Shown here in pieces: positions 52,981 through 63,501 of a stretch of 64,000 nt of DNA. The stretch covers positions 1 to 64,000 of the forward strand of contig JBAMDO010000171.1 in the NCBI GenBank assembly GCA_037074765.1, written 5' to 3'. The DNA is from Mansonella perstans (taxonomy: Eukaryota; Nematoda; Chromadorea; Rhabditida; Onchocercidae). Position numbers and translations under genes: made by a program. Numbering within the stretch: position 1 is the stretch's first letter; each line of letters starts with the position of its first letter. Below the pieces are notes generated by a model. The model was not told the DNA's origin, made no database searches, and saw only the letters and a list, made by a program, of their open reading frames with translations.

Positions 52981-53530
52981 CCAAAAAAATGTTGAAATGT
53001 ATTTTTTTACACAAGCTAGAGGAATCGGTCCGCTGACTGATAATCTTTACCAATGTTTCAGATGAACTTGAAATGAGGCTTTGAAAACTGTTTTAGTATC
53101 CTACTAATGATTCATTTGATTACTTAAATAGACGTTACTAATGAACTTTAATGATAATTTTTATTCTTCTGAACGAATAATTAAAAATTATTATTTTTCT
53201 TTTTTTAGTAGTTTGTTTGTTCATTTGTTCGCCAAATTAAAGAAAATATTGAGAGATAAATATATTGAGGGTAAATAATAATTTTTAATTGACAAGTGAT
53301 AATCTTTTCGATGATAAATGATAACTTCCAATTGACAAATAATGAAATCATAGATGAATAATGATAATCCCTTAGATGATAAACAATAATATTTAATAGA
53401 CGAATGATTATCTTTTGGATGACAAAAAATAATTTTCATTTGACAAATGATGTTTTTTTATGACAAATGGTGATCTTTTAAATGATTAATGATAATCTAT
53501 AATTGACAAACAAGAATTCATCAAGGTGAG
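52981..53530. repeat. Minisatellite and flank
   Basis: 53110-53530 is the TTATCATTTGTCAATT-type minisatellite. The rest shows nothing recognisable. Confidence 0.5.
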
Positions 53531-54770
53531 TGAATTTATTTATAAACAGTGCGTTATTAAAAGAAGACAATACAAAAATATAGCAAAATGGAATATAACT
53601 ATTCACCAAATCTTTATTAATTTTTAAGTTTTCAAACTTTCTGACTGGAATAAGTGATCATTTATACCATATTAAAAAACACAAGTCCGAAAAAATTTGA
53701 TTTAGTAAAAATGATCGCTGATAAAATCTTTGCAAAGCAAAAAATAACTGGATGGTTGAAAAGTTGTAAAAAAACTAGTTTTATTTTTCTGACTTACATC
53801 AGTTTCTTTTTATCCGCCTTTATTCATTTTTGTTGCGCCACTATGTTGCAGCAGCGAAGACATATTGTGGCAGATTTAATTTGTTGAAGTGTTGTAAATC
53901 ATAACAATGAAAAAAACAATAAAAAGAAAAGAAATCATAACAATCAAAAAAAGAAAATAAAAAGGAACTGATGTAAATCACAGCAATGGAACTAAATTTC
54001 GTCTATCCAGCTATTTTTGCTTTGCAAAGACTTTATTATCAATCATTTAGTAAATCAAAATTTTCTCGGATTGTTTCTTTATTATGAAATAACCGATCAC
54101 TTAAAATTTGAAAACTGTTAAAAATTGATGAAAAGTTTGGTTAGCAGTTGCAGCTGCAAAATTTTCTTCATTTAATAACGCAGTATTTATGAATAAATTC
54201 ACTCCGATGAATTCTAGGATAAATATGAGATTAAAAATTGTATCAAGGAGAATGATAGCCAAAATAAGTAAAAAGTCATTGTCTAAGTTCTTACCTATCT
54301 ACGATCATAGCTAAATCTATTAAATCTATATATTAATAGCTAAATCTATTTTGTATGCTTGCCGATGTAACTGTAGAAGGGATGGAGTCAGTCTCAACGC
54401 ATAGATAGTCCGACGGTCCATCTTCCCAACGCAATCACCCTTTGACACGTTCAACTCTAACCTCGACGAACAGACGCTTCACCACTTCGTACAGTTCCAA
54501 AAGGCAAAAGGTCACCGGAATGAGTATTTTTTTAAGTTATTAGATACTTAGATAAAGATTTTTTACTGATTTTGGTCGTAGTTCGCCTTGACACAATTTC
54601 ATCGACCTTAGTCTAATATACCTGCTAGAATTCATCGAGTGAATTTATTCATAAATACTGCGCTATTAAAGGAAATTCCGTAGCAAAACAGCACACAACA
54701 ATTTTCCAAACTTTTCATCAATTTTTAACAGTTTTCAAATTTTTCGACTGGAATAAGTGATCATTATTTC
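53520..54770. repeat. Segment shared with 18480-19700
   Basis: Same orientation as 18480-19700, inverted relative to 25700-26760 and 58850-59880. Contains a VAAAKTYCGRF-type tract and the GCAGTCACC tract. Confidence 0.7.
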
Positions 54771-55110
54771 ATATTAAAAAAGCAACCCAAAAAAATTTTG
54801 ATTTATTAAAAATGATTGCTGATAAAATCTTTGCAAAGCAAAAAAGAACTGGATAGATGAAATCTAGTTTCATTGTTATGATCAGTTCCTTTTTATTTAT
54901 CCGCCTTAATCCATTTTTGTCACTTGCCTTGAAATCCGAAAATAAAACTGGTCTCAGAACAAAAAACAAAAAGAAAAATACTCAATCACTTGAATGCGTT
55001 TAAAGTGAGTTAGTTCTATTAATATCTGTTATATTAATTGGTTTCGCTGTCAAAGTATAAGAACCACAATTTTTATCTCTTAAATCATCGACAATTCCAT
55101 TCCTTCGATG
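54769..55110 (-). CDS. ORF of the NCGSYTLT family, damaged
   Basis: 66 codons from FFVLRPVLFSDFKASDKNG to the end are open (54769-54969). The N-terminal half (KNCGSYTLTAKPINITDINR) is readable up to 55085, with a short TAGT duplication at 55008 that breaks the frame. A six-base deletion in KKEL(MK)IITMK keeps the frame. Confidence 0.25.
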
Positions 55111-55305
55111 TATTCTTCATTGTTGAACAAAATGCTTGGAGTTTATTCGGTTTGAAGAATGCCATAAGAACTGATAGTTCAAGTGTAATAGCCTCATAAT
55201 CGGTCGGTGAAACGGCTAATTTTGTAGTCTGATTAAGGGTAACTTTCCTTATAACGCAAGATTAAAGTTATTATGTAAGCCATTATTTCAGACTGCAAGA
55301 GAATT

Positions 55306-55479
55306 ATGATGAAGTTTATAGTATATCTTGTACTGTTCATTTGTTGCGCCAGCACCCTCATGACAAGATTATCGATACAACAACCACCAGCACCAGGAGT
55401 AGGAGGGGTACCAGGAGTAGGAGGGGTACCAGCGGCGCCACCATTGAATGTACAAATCCAAGCATCTCTACATGGATAA
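55306..55479 (+). CDS. small secreted elastin-like protein, copy 11
   Basis: 57 codons: MMKFIVYLVLFICCAS signal (Cys at 13 and 14), QQPPAP, then GVGGVPGVGGVPAAPP and the tail LNVQIQASLHG. It contains two VGGVPG units as in copy 10 but few repeats, and the tail is in frame. Upstream block and acceptor intact; donor is AAAGTAAGC at 55501; distal exon acceptor at 55985 intact. Confidence 0.65.
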   Translation: MMKFIVYLVLFICCASTLMTRLSIQQPPAPGVGGVPGVGGVPAAPPLNVQIQASLHG

Positions 55480-55985
55480 TGGGATAATATTTTGTTCGAA
55501 AGTAAGCTTTTAAGTCTTATATTGCAATAATCATGAAATAAGATTATTTCTTAATAATGCAAAATTTGGTAATCGTGAAGTTACTTACTCATTATTCTGG
55601 ATCTGATTTTCTGAATCATAATACTTTTTAGAGATATTGGATGGCTGATAAAAATTTTCACTGAATAATCATCATATTTTAGTACAGTGTGATTTGAAAA
55701 TAGCTATTAATGATTAATTTGATTAAATTTAAACGCTTATGCATTAAATTTAAAGAATTTTGCTTTTCAGAATTTCTCAGTTTATTGTACCCGCTGTTTG
55801 AAAAGAAATAAAACAGAAAAAACAGAGTTTTGTGTTACGATTTATGTGAATTTTCAAGAATTAACGCAGTGTGTAGTATTGTATATATATATATGTATAT
55901 AATGTGTATGTATATATGTGCAACGTATGTACTTTGTACAATCAGCATCCATTTGAACACAACATTTAACCTTAACATTTTGTAG
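55480..55985 (+). repeat. Type I downstream module (intron)
   Basis: Intron-like 485 bp from GTAAGC (55501) to TTTTGTAG (55985) with a TA microsatellite at 55878. Confidence 0.6.
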
Positions 55986-56043
55986 GTCCCTTATGGAACA
56001 AGACATATCCGAAGGTGACGTGGTGCTTCTGAGATTCAAATAG
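55986..56043 (+). other. Putative distal exon of secreted gene 55306-55479
   Basis: 58 bp, open as SLMEQDISEGDVVLLRFK and ending in TAG; frame conserved with 47771-47828. Confidence 0.4.
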
Positions 56044-57190
56044 ATTTAAATATATATATATTTATATTCAAATATATAAATATATGTTTTTTAAATTGAT
56101 TGTTCGCACTAATAGTTATTAAATTCACGAGTTTGAAAATTTTGCTGAGTAGTTTTTTAATGGGCACAATTTTAATGATGAATTGAATTTTAATATTTCT
56201 ATAACCAAGCAAAAGAAGCAAGCATCGAATAACTTTTCTTGCTTGCATGTAAAAAGTTTTTACAGTTAAACCTTGCAAGACAAAATTACTTGTCAATAAA
56301 AAGCGTGTAAATGTTTCCTTTGCTTTGTTCGTTGAGGTCGAGTTGAACGCGTCGAGGAGTGACTGCATTGGGACGATGGAGCGTCGGACTATCTATACGT
56401 TGAAGCTGACTCTGTCACTTCTATAGTAACATCGATAAGCATAAACAGCAAAGGATTTAGCGATGATCTTAAACATTAGATATTTAAACAAAGATTTTTA
56501 TTCATTTCGGCCATAATTACCTTTATACAATTTTATCGGCCCTAGTCTAACATGTGTGCTAGAATTCATCGAAATGAGTGAATTTATTTATAAATACTGC
56601 ATTATTAAAGAAACAAATTTTGCAGATGAAACTACTAACAAACTTTCCTTAAATTTAACAGTTTTCAACTTTTTCGAATAAGTGATCATTTATTTCACTT
56701 ACTTTCCTTCAATTTATCAAAGTATAAAATGAATTATTCTGATCAGCCGAATAATTTCATTGTAACATAACAATCACCGTCATGTTCGGCATATAAACCA
56801 GTTATCTTTTCTCATTATTTCTTACAATATAACAGATGCGATTCCGAAAACCAAATTAAAGCATTTAGGAAATTAAATTAAGACACATCCAACAAGAAGT
56901 TGCATAATGTGGTCTGCATTGAGTTATTAATTAATAGCCGCAGCATATCAGGAATATTTTTTGAATAAATGTGAAATTCAATAAACCTTTATTTTAAATC
57001 TTTATCAATAGTTATCATTTATCAATACTGAATAAAAAGTAATCAAAGACAAACAAAATTTCAAGAAAAACAATATCCAAGACGGAAGAAACGAAAGTCT
57101 GGTGATAGATCAGCTACAAAAGCAATAATATAAGCTCCACATTTCCTGAAAGTGAGGATTATTCAGTTTTAACTGATAAGCTTCTGATAA
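56044..57190. repeat. Mixed modules
   Basis: 56160-56340 (minus): LLTSNFVLQGLTVKTFYMQ frame, same peptide as at about 1200. 56340-56420: GTTGAAGCTGACTCTG tract. 56690-57190 equals 23420-23905. Confidence 0.5.
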
Positions 57191-57191
57191 G

Positions 57192-57593
57192 ATGCTCGGC
57201 AAATTACTTCACTTTTCAATCAAATTCAATTTTCTTCTATTAGTTATTTGAGAGCTAATTTTGAATACCTAGGTGGATTAACGATTACATATGGAAAAAA
57301 ATGGTCATTTATGACAGCTGGTCAGTGGTCCACCATCTAAAATTTAGCCACATTGTTGATTAAGCAGGTTAGGAAATTAATTCATGCAACATTTTCTTCC
57401 GGCTTGGACTAATGCGGAATGTGAACAGTTCAAAAAGTGTTTGAATTTCAAAACATCGTGCCATTGTAATAGTATATATATTAACAAAAAAATTAACAAC
57501 TGCTGTGAAACATTCGTAATTTCCACTCCAAATATTTCATTTTTTGGATTTTTTCTAATTTTAAATTTAAAAAAATGCTCCGTCTATTCATAA
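57192..57593 (+). pseudogene. F-box-associated-like ORF relic
   Basis: The first frame (MLGKLLHFSIKFNFLLLVI) stops early; the second (57384-57593) gives 69 codons, QHFLPAWTNAECEQFKKCLN, FKTSCHCNSIYINKKINNCC, then VISTPNISFFGFFLILNLKK. The latter is the best preserved C-terminal half and carries seven cysteines including CHC and NNCC. Confidence 0.35.
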
Positions 57594-57599
57594 TTGCTC

Positions 57600-58003
57600 A
57601 TCTGATTAATTTCTATCAATCAATCATTTATTGAAGTGAACTTGAAATTTTCAACTTGAAACCAGCGAATATAGAAAAACAACAAAATTCTGTGTGCAGG
57701 AACCAAATGCTATCTTTGTTTAATTTCGGCAGTTTATATAAGAAGTACGTCTATCAATTTCAACCAGTTAAATTAAGAAGCATTGCGGGTTAGAGGTCAG
57801 TAGATATAATAATTTCAGAGTAAATAACAACAAAAAATTGAAATCAATAAATTCAATATTTAGAATCTTTTATAAGCTATTCCTAGCAAAAGTCTTTGAA
57901 ATGCAAATTGCTAAAAAATTTTGAATTATTACGAAATAATCTTATTTCATGATTATTGCAATATAAAATTTAAAAGCTTACCTTAGAAAAAAGAATTATC
58001 CCA
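57600..58003 (-). repeat. Type II downstream module of the next gene
   Basis: Minus-strand intron-like region from GTAAGC (57982) to the CAATTTGCA acceptor and the TATATAAGAAG tract on plus at 57735. Confidence 0.6.
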
Positions 58004-58168
58004 TTATCCATGAAAAGATGCTTGGATTTGTACATTCAATGGTTGCGCCCCTACTCCTGGTGCTACCCCTACTCCTGGTGCTACTGCTGGTGGTTGTTGT
58101 ACCGATAAGCTCAGGCGATTGCTACCGCAATAAATGGACAGCATAAGATATACTATAAATTTGATCAT
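58004..58168 (-). CDS. small secreted elastin-like protein with VGVAPG, copy 12
   Basis: 54 codons: MIKFIVYLMLSIYCGSNRLS, then LSVQQPPAVAPGVGVAPGVG and AQPLNVQIQASFHG. The middle contains the hexapeptide VGVAPG, the classical bioactive repeat of vertebrate elastin (APGVGV register). Acceptor TTTCAG before the start and TAAGGTAAGC donor after it are intact. Function unknown. Confidence 0.6.
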   Translation of the reverse strand: MIKFIVYLMLSIYCGSNRLSLSVQQPPAVAPGVGVAPGVGAQPLNVQIQASFHG

Positions 58169-58462
58169 GATTCCCTTGCAATCTGAAATAATGGCTTTCG
58201 TAATAAATTTAATCTGCGTTATAAGGAAAGTTACCGCTTAATCAAATTACAAAATTAGTCGTTTCACCAACCGATTATGAGGCTATTACACTTGAACTAT
58301 TAGTTCTCATGGCATTCTTCAAACCGAACAAACTTCAAGCATTTTGTTCAACAATGAAGAATTGTCGATGATTTAAAAGATAGAAGTTGTGGTTCTTACA
58401 CTTTAACAGCGAAACCAATTAATATAACAGATATCAATAGAACTCACTTTAAATACATTCAA
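58169..58462. promoter_or_regulatory. Conserved upstream block and broken NCGSYTLT N-terminus
   Basis: On minus the usual GGTGAAACGACTAATTTTGT, TTATAACGCA (here one base shorter), TTTCAG. On plus, a deletion after CAACAATGAAGAATTGTCGA removes part of the N-terminus of the divergent ORF. Confidence 0.4.
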
Positions 58463-58684
58463 GTGATTAAGTATTTTTTCTTTTTGTTTTTTATTCTGAG
58501 ACCAGTTTTATTTTCGTATTTCAAGGCAAGTGATAAAAATGGATTAAGGCGGATAAATAAAAAGGAACTGATCATAACAATGAAACTGGATTTTATCTAT
58601 CCAGTCCTTTTTTGCTTTGCAAAGATTTTATCAACAATCATTTTTAATGAATCAGAATTTTTTCGGATTGTTTTTTTAATGTAA
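58463..58684 (+). CDS. ORF of the NCGSYTLT family, C-terminal part
   Basis: 73 codons: IKYFFFLFFILRPVLFSYFK, KNGLRRINKKELIITMK, and the second hydrophobic segment. Same six-base deletion as at 54769. Probably a relic. Confidence 0.2.
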   Translation: MIKYFFFLFFILRPVLFSYFKASDKNGLRRINKKELIITMKLDFIYPVLFCFAKILSTIIFNESEFFRIVFLM

Positions 58685-58689
58685 AATAA

Positions 58690-60340
58690 ATGATCACTTA
58701 TCCAGTCGAAAAAATTGAAAACTGTTAAAAATTGATGAAAAGTTTGGAAAATTGTTGTGTGCTATTTTGCTACGGAATTTCCTTTAATAGGCAGTATTTA
58801 TGAATAAATTCATGAATTCTAGCAGGCATATTAGACTAAGGTCGATGAAATTGTATTAAGGCGAATTACGACCAAAATCAGTAAGAAATCTTTATCTAAG
58901 TACCTAATAACTTAAAAAGATACTCATTCTGGTGACCTCTTGGGCACTGTACGAAATGGTGAAGCGTCTGTTCGTCGAGGTTAGAGTTGAACGTGTCAAA
59001 AGGTGACTGCGTTGGCACGATGGAGCGTCGGACTATCTATGCGTTGAGACTGACTCCATCCCTTCTATAGTTACATCGGCAAGCATACAAAATAGATTTA
59101 GCTATGATCGTAGATAGGTAAGAACTTAGACAGTGACTTTTTGCTTATTTTGGCTATCATTCTCCTTGATACAATTTTTAATCTCATATTTATTCTAGAA
59201 TTCATCGGAGTGAATTTATTCATAAATACTGCGTTACTAAATGAAGAAAATTTTGCAGCTGCAACTGCTAACCAAACTTTTCATCAATTTTTAACAGTTT
59301 TCAAATTTTAAGTGATCGGTTATTTCATAATAAAGAAACAATCCGAGAAAATTTTGATTTACTAAATGATTGATGATAAAGTCTTTGCAAAGCAAAAAAT
59401 AGCTGGATAGACGAAATCTAGTTCCATTGCTGTGATTTACATCAGTTCCTTTTTATTTTCTTTTTCATTGTTATGATTTCTTTTTTTATTGTTTTTTTCA
59501 TTGTTATGATTTACAACACTTCAACAAATTAAATCTGCTACAATGTGTCGTCGCTGCTGCAATATAGTGGCGCAACAAAAATGAATAAAGACAGATAAAA
59601 AGGAACTGATGTAAGTTAGAACAACAAAACTAGTTTTTTTGTAACTTTTCAATCATCCAGTTATTTTTTGCTTTGCGGAGATTTATCAAATTTTTTTCGG
59701 ATTTGTTTGTTTATTATGAAATAAATAATCACTTATTCCAGTCGAAAAGTTTGAAAAATGCTAAAAATTAATAAATATTTAGTGAATAGTTGTATTCTAT
59801 TTTGCTATTTCTCAGACTTTTCTTTCCTTAATAATGCAATGTTTATAAATAAATTCACTCATCTGATGTATTCTATTTGTTAATAATAAAAATTTTCAAA
59901 AATTATTATTTATAAAAATTTTCAATTGACAAATGATAATCTTTCAGATGGTTAATGATAATCTTTCGACAAATGATAATCTTTTAGATCACTAACAACA
60001 GTTTGTAATTGCCAAATAGTAACCATTAGATCATTAATGATAATCATTTAGATGATTAATGATAGTCATTTAGGTGATTAATGATCATCTTTCGGATGAT
60101 GTACGATAATCCTCAACTGTCAAATGATAACCGTTTAGATGAATAATAATTTTAATTGATAAATGACAATGTTCTTGATGAATAATAATAACTTTTAATT
60201 AGCAAATGATGATCTTTTTGACGATAAGTGATAATTTTCAATTGACAAACGGTAATCTTTTTGATGATAAATGATTATTAAAACTCGAAATACAACAACC
60301 TTATGGTCAGGGTCCACAACGTGGGCCATAATGACCATGA
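58690..60340. repeat. Inverted copy of 17990-19700
   Basis: Backbone, GCGTTGAGACTGACTCC tract (59035), VAAATTHC tract on minus (59540), minisatellite (59870-60290), GC-rich hairpin tract (60310-60350). Confidence 0.7.
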
Positions 60341-61790
60341 CGTGGCCCCCTTTTTCTGTCTGGACTTCTGTAAGACTTAAATAATTTTTCGGAATTCAAA
60401 AACAAAAAGCTAAAGTAAAGGATGAGAGGTTAAAAAATTTTATCAGTATCATTAGATAAGTAATAATTGAATTAATTAATTAATTAAGGGAATTGATCAA
60501 TCTGTTGTTTTATCATGATTGATTCATTATTAAAATATGTTTTCTGCTGTAAATATTAGATATGACTAACAGTAATAAATACTATTTATGCTGAGTAATA
60601 GCATTAAATGTCAACGACATATCAAATTATATTATTGTTTTTAGTTTAGCTGCTAATATCGAAACATTTGATTCTGAATTTTCACATTCTATTTCGACTA
60701 ATTAGAAGTTGAAAGCACAGTCACATCAAAAGGCCCGATTTGATGTTAAAAAGTGGCTTGACGAATTAAATTAAATATGACAAAGGTACAAGCAAAGAAG
60801 CTGTGCCAGAATAATGACGCAATTGTAATATCAAATCTTGTCTTTTTTTTTTATATGAATTGCAAATAAATTTTTTTAAATGATGTAAAAATTGATTTTC
60901 TGAGGCCTTCATACTTTTTAATTGCCAAATCTGTCATTATCAATTTCAGGTTTCATTGTGCATTTCATATTGAAATTTCGCAAGAGATCGAATAGGAATC
61001 AATTTCTTTTAAGATTCAAGAATAATTTTTTGTTTAAAATTACTGATCTAATATTTCTTTTTCTTTTTTATATATTTTTGGTTCAGAAATGTGATGTTTA
61101 TTCTTTTTTATGATAAAATACGAAATATTTAACGAAATATCTTGTGTTTTACTGAAATTAGACCTAAAAAGAGCACTCAAAATAACCGTGAAAAGCAGCC
61201 TTATATTTTCATATCTCTTCCAATCATAAATTTTCGTAGCGGAATTTAATCTGAATGCTAATTTAGCTAATTTAGGTGCTCATTGTTATGTCATTTTTAA
61301 GTTCACTTTAAGAATAGATTTTTACTTGTTAATTGGAAGGTAAAGACTGGAATATAGTCAATTCCGTATTTCGATGAAAGCTTTAAAGATATAGATTTAC
61401 TGAAATTGATGACGGGGAACTAATAGATCTTTCTCGAAGTTCTATCTTGAAATTCTCAATTACCATATTTTCTAATCCAAGTGCCGAAATCTTCGATCAG
61501 CGCACGACACTTTAATGTCTTTGCATCTCCATAGATTATGACATCGTAGTTGGCAATAGTTATTTATCAATGGTCTTCAAAACATTCACTCACTCTGGAC
61601 ATTAAGTTCATTGCTAGGATATACTAGTTCTACTGGTGGTTCCGTTCATATCCATCACTCTATTCTGTTTCTTGTCTGTTATCACCATCTTGACTGTTTC
61701 CTCATTACACATTGGTGGTTTAAGGCTTAGACTGGTCGATAAAGTTGATTCGTCTTTTTCTGTACTATATTAATGGATTGTACTGAGACC
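60340..61790. other. Single-copy island, no gene recognised
   Basis: No second copy in the window. 60922-61113 is an open frame rich in Phe/Leu/Ile without further support. 61430-61750 has a more balanced base composition and short frames on minus (for example KMVITDKKQNRVMDMN), possibly a decayed element. Confidence 0.4.
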
Positions 61791-62598
61791 AGTTTCAAAA
61801 ATGGCCGAAGTATGACAACTTTGAGGCGACGGGACATTGCATTGTACCTACGCTGAAATCGGAATTGAACACCAAGGAAGGATCCATCCCTCTAATAGTA
61901 ACATCGACAAGCATATACAGCAAAATATTCAGCGATGATCTTAAACATTATTCGATATTTAAACAAAGATTTTTTATTCATTTTGGCCATAATTCACCTT
62001 AACACAATTTTATCGACCTTAGCCTAATATGAATGCTAGAATTCACCGAGCGAATTTATTCATAAATATGCGCTATTAGAGGAAATTTCGCAGCAAAATA
62101 GCACACAACAGTTAACTAAACTTTTCATTAATTTTTAACAGTTTTCAGATTTTTCGATTGGAATAAGTGATCATTTATTTCATATTAAAAAAACAACCCG
62201 AAAAAAATTTTGATTTATTAAAAATGATTGCTGACAAAATCTTTGCAAAGCAAAAAATAACTGGATAGATAAAATCTAGTATCACTGTTATGATTTTCAT
62301 CAGTTCCTTTTTATTTATCTGCCTTAATCCATTTCTGTCAGTCGCCTTGAAATACGAAAATAAAACTGGTCTCAGAACAAATACAAAAAGAAAAAATATT
62401 TAATTACTTGAATGTATTTAAAGTGAGTTCTATTAATATCTGCTATATTAATTGGTTTCGCTGTCAAAGTGTAAGAACCACAATTTTTATCTCTTAAATC
62501 ACTGACAGTTCCTTCAATGTCTTCTTCATTGTTGATCAAAATGCTTGGAGTTTGTTCGGTTTGAAGAATGCCATGAGAACTGACAATTCCAGTGTAAT
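61790..62598. repeat. EIGIE-type tract and NCGSYTLT ORF, minus
   Basis: 61810-61890: LKSELNT/EIGIE-type tract on plus. 62180-62560 (minus): NCGSYTLT family with TAKPINIADINRTHFKYI readable and a frameshift in the hydrophobic part. Confidence 0.5.
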
Positions 62599-63221
62599 TG
62601 TCCTGAAGAATTCTTGCGAGAGGTCGACGTCTGCCAATATTGTTCCAGCGGGTTTGTCCGGGAGCATTGTATTGCGTTGAGTTGATCGTGTTGCGGAAAA
62701 CCTAGTGGTAGGATAATAAAACCTTTATTACAGCGTGCCATAGAGTGAGGAATGTACAACGCACCAAAAGATACAGTTGTGGACCGAGTGTCTATTTATA
62801 GTCATAGAAGAGGCGGGATTAAAGCTTAATACAAAGATCCTAACGTCAAAATGATAAAGAGGAGATTAATAATGGTTGAGAATAGATGATTTACCAAAGT
62901 ACTTGTATGAATAAACCTAGATGTTATTGGTGGAAAGATTGACGTTCACATTGGGTGAAGAGAGGGAATTAATTATTTAAGACATTGGGTCTTTAAATGG
63001 TAATATAACGCCGTAGACAATGCTTTGTTAGCTTACTGTAGGAGAGAGGATTGAAAGTACAAAACAAAACCGTTGTTGTAGACAGATATCTTAAGCTATT
63101 GCTATATAAAGGGTGTGAATTTACATATCAACAAAGAACATGGAAATACTTTACAATGTTATTAACATTTATTTACAATTTAATTTATTGAGTTGTTGGA
63201 AGTTTCTCGAAATTCGCGACA
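62599..63221 (-). mobile_element. Solo LTR (623 bp) with 5-bp target duplication
   Basis: Begins TGTC and ends GACA, flanked by GTAAT on both sides (62594-62598 and 63222-63226). Sister copies of the surrounding unit have the uninterrupted site AGTGTAATAGCC. On minus there is a TATAAATAG box (about 62800) followed by AATAAA (about 62715), the order expected inside an LTR. No internal region or second LTR is present. The family (Gypsy or BEL/Pao) cannot be decided. It sits in the upstream block of the gene at 63343. Confidence 0.85.
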
Positions 63222-63342
63222 GTAATAGCCTCATAATCGGTTGGTGAAACGGCCAATTTTGTAGTCTGATTAAGGGTAACTTTCCTTATAACGCAAGATT
63301 AAAGTTATTACGTAAGCCATTATTTCAGACTGCAAGAGAATT

Positions 63343-63501
63343 ATGATGAAGTTTATAGTATATCTTGTACTGTTCATTTATTGCGGTAGCACTCTCATGA
63401 GATTATCAGTACAACAACAACCACCAGCACCAGGAGTAGCAGGGGTACCAGCACCGGCGCCACCACTGAATGTACAAATCCAAGCATCTCTACATGGATA
63501 A
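63343..63501 (+). CDS. small secreted Pro/Ala-rich protein, copy 13
   Basis: 52 codons: MMKFIVYLVLFIYCGS, LSVQQQPPAPGVAGVPAPAP, PLNVQIQASLHG. The tail is the same as at 55306 and close to 58004. TTTCAG acceptor at 63328 and GTAAGC donor at 63523 intact. A solo LTR lies 121 bp upstream, just outside the GGTGAAACGGC element, and separates it from the divergent ORF. Confidence 0.65.
   Translation: MMKFIVYLVLFIYCGSTLMRLSVQQQPPAPGVAGVPAPAPPLNVQIQASLHG

Noticed and set aside
62526..62759. 77-codon minus frame
   Set aside because: It crosses the border of the solo LTR and mixes unrelated sequences.
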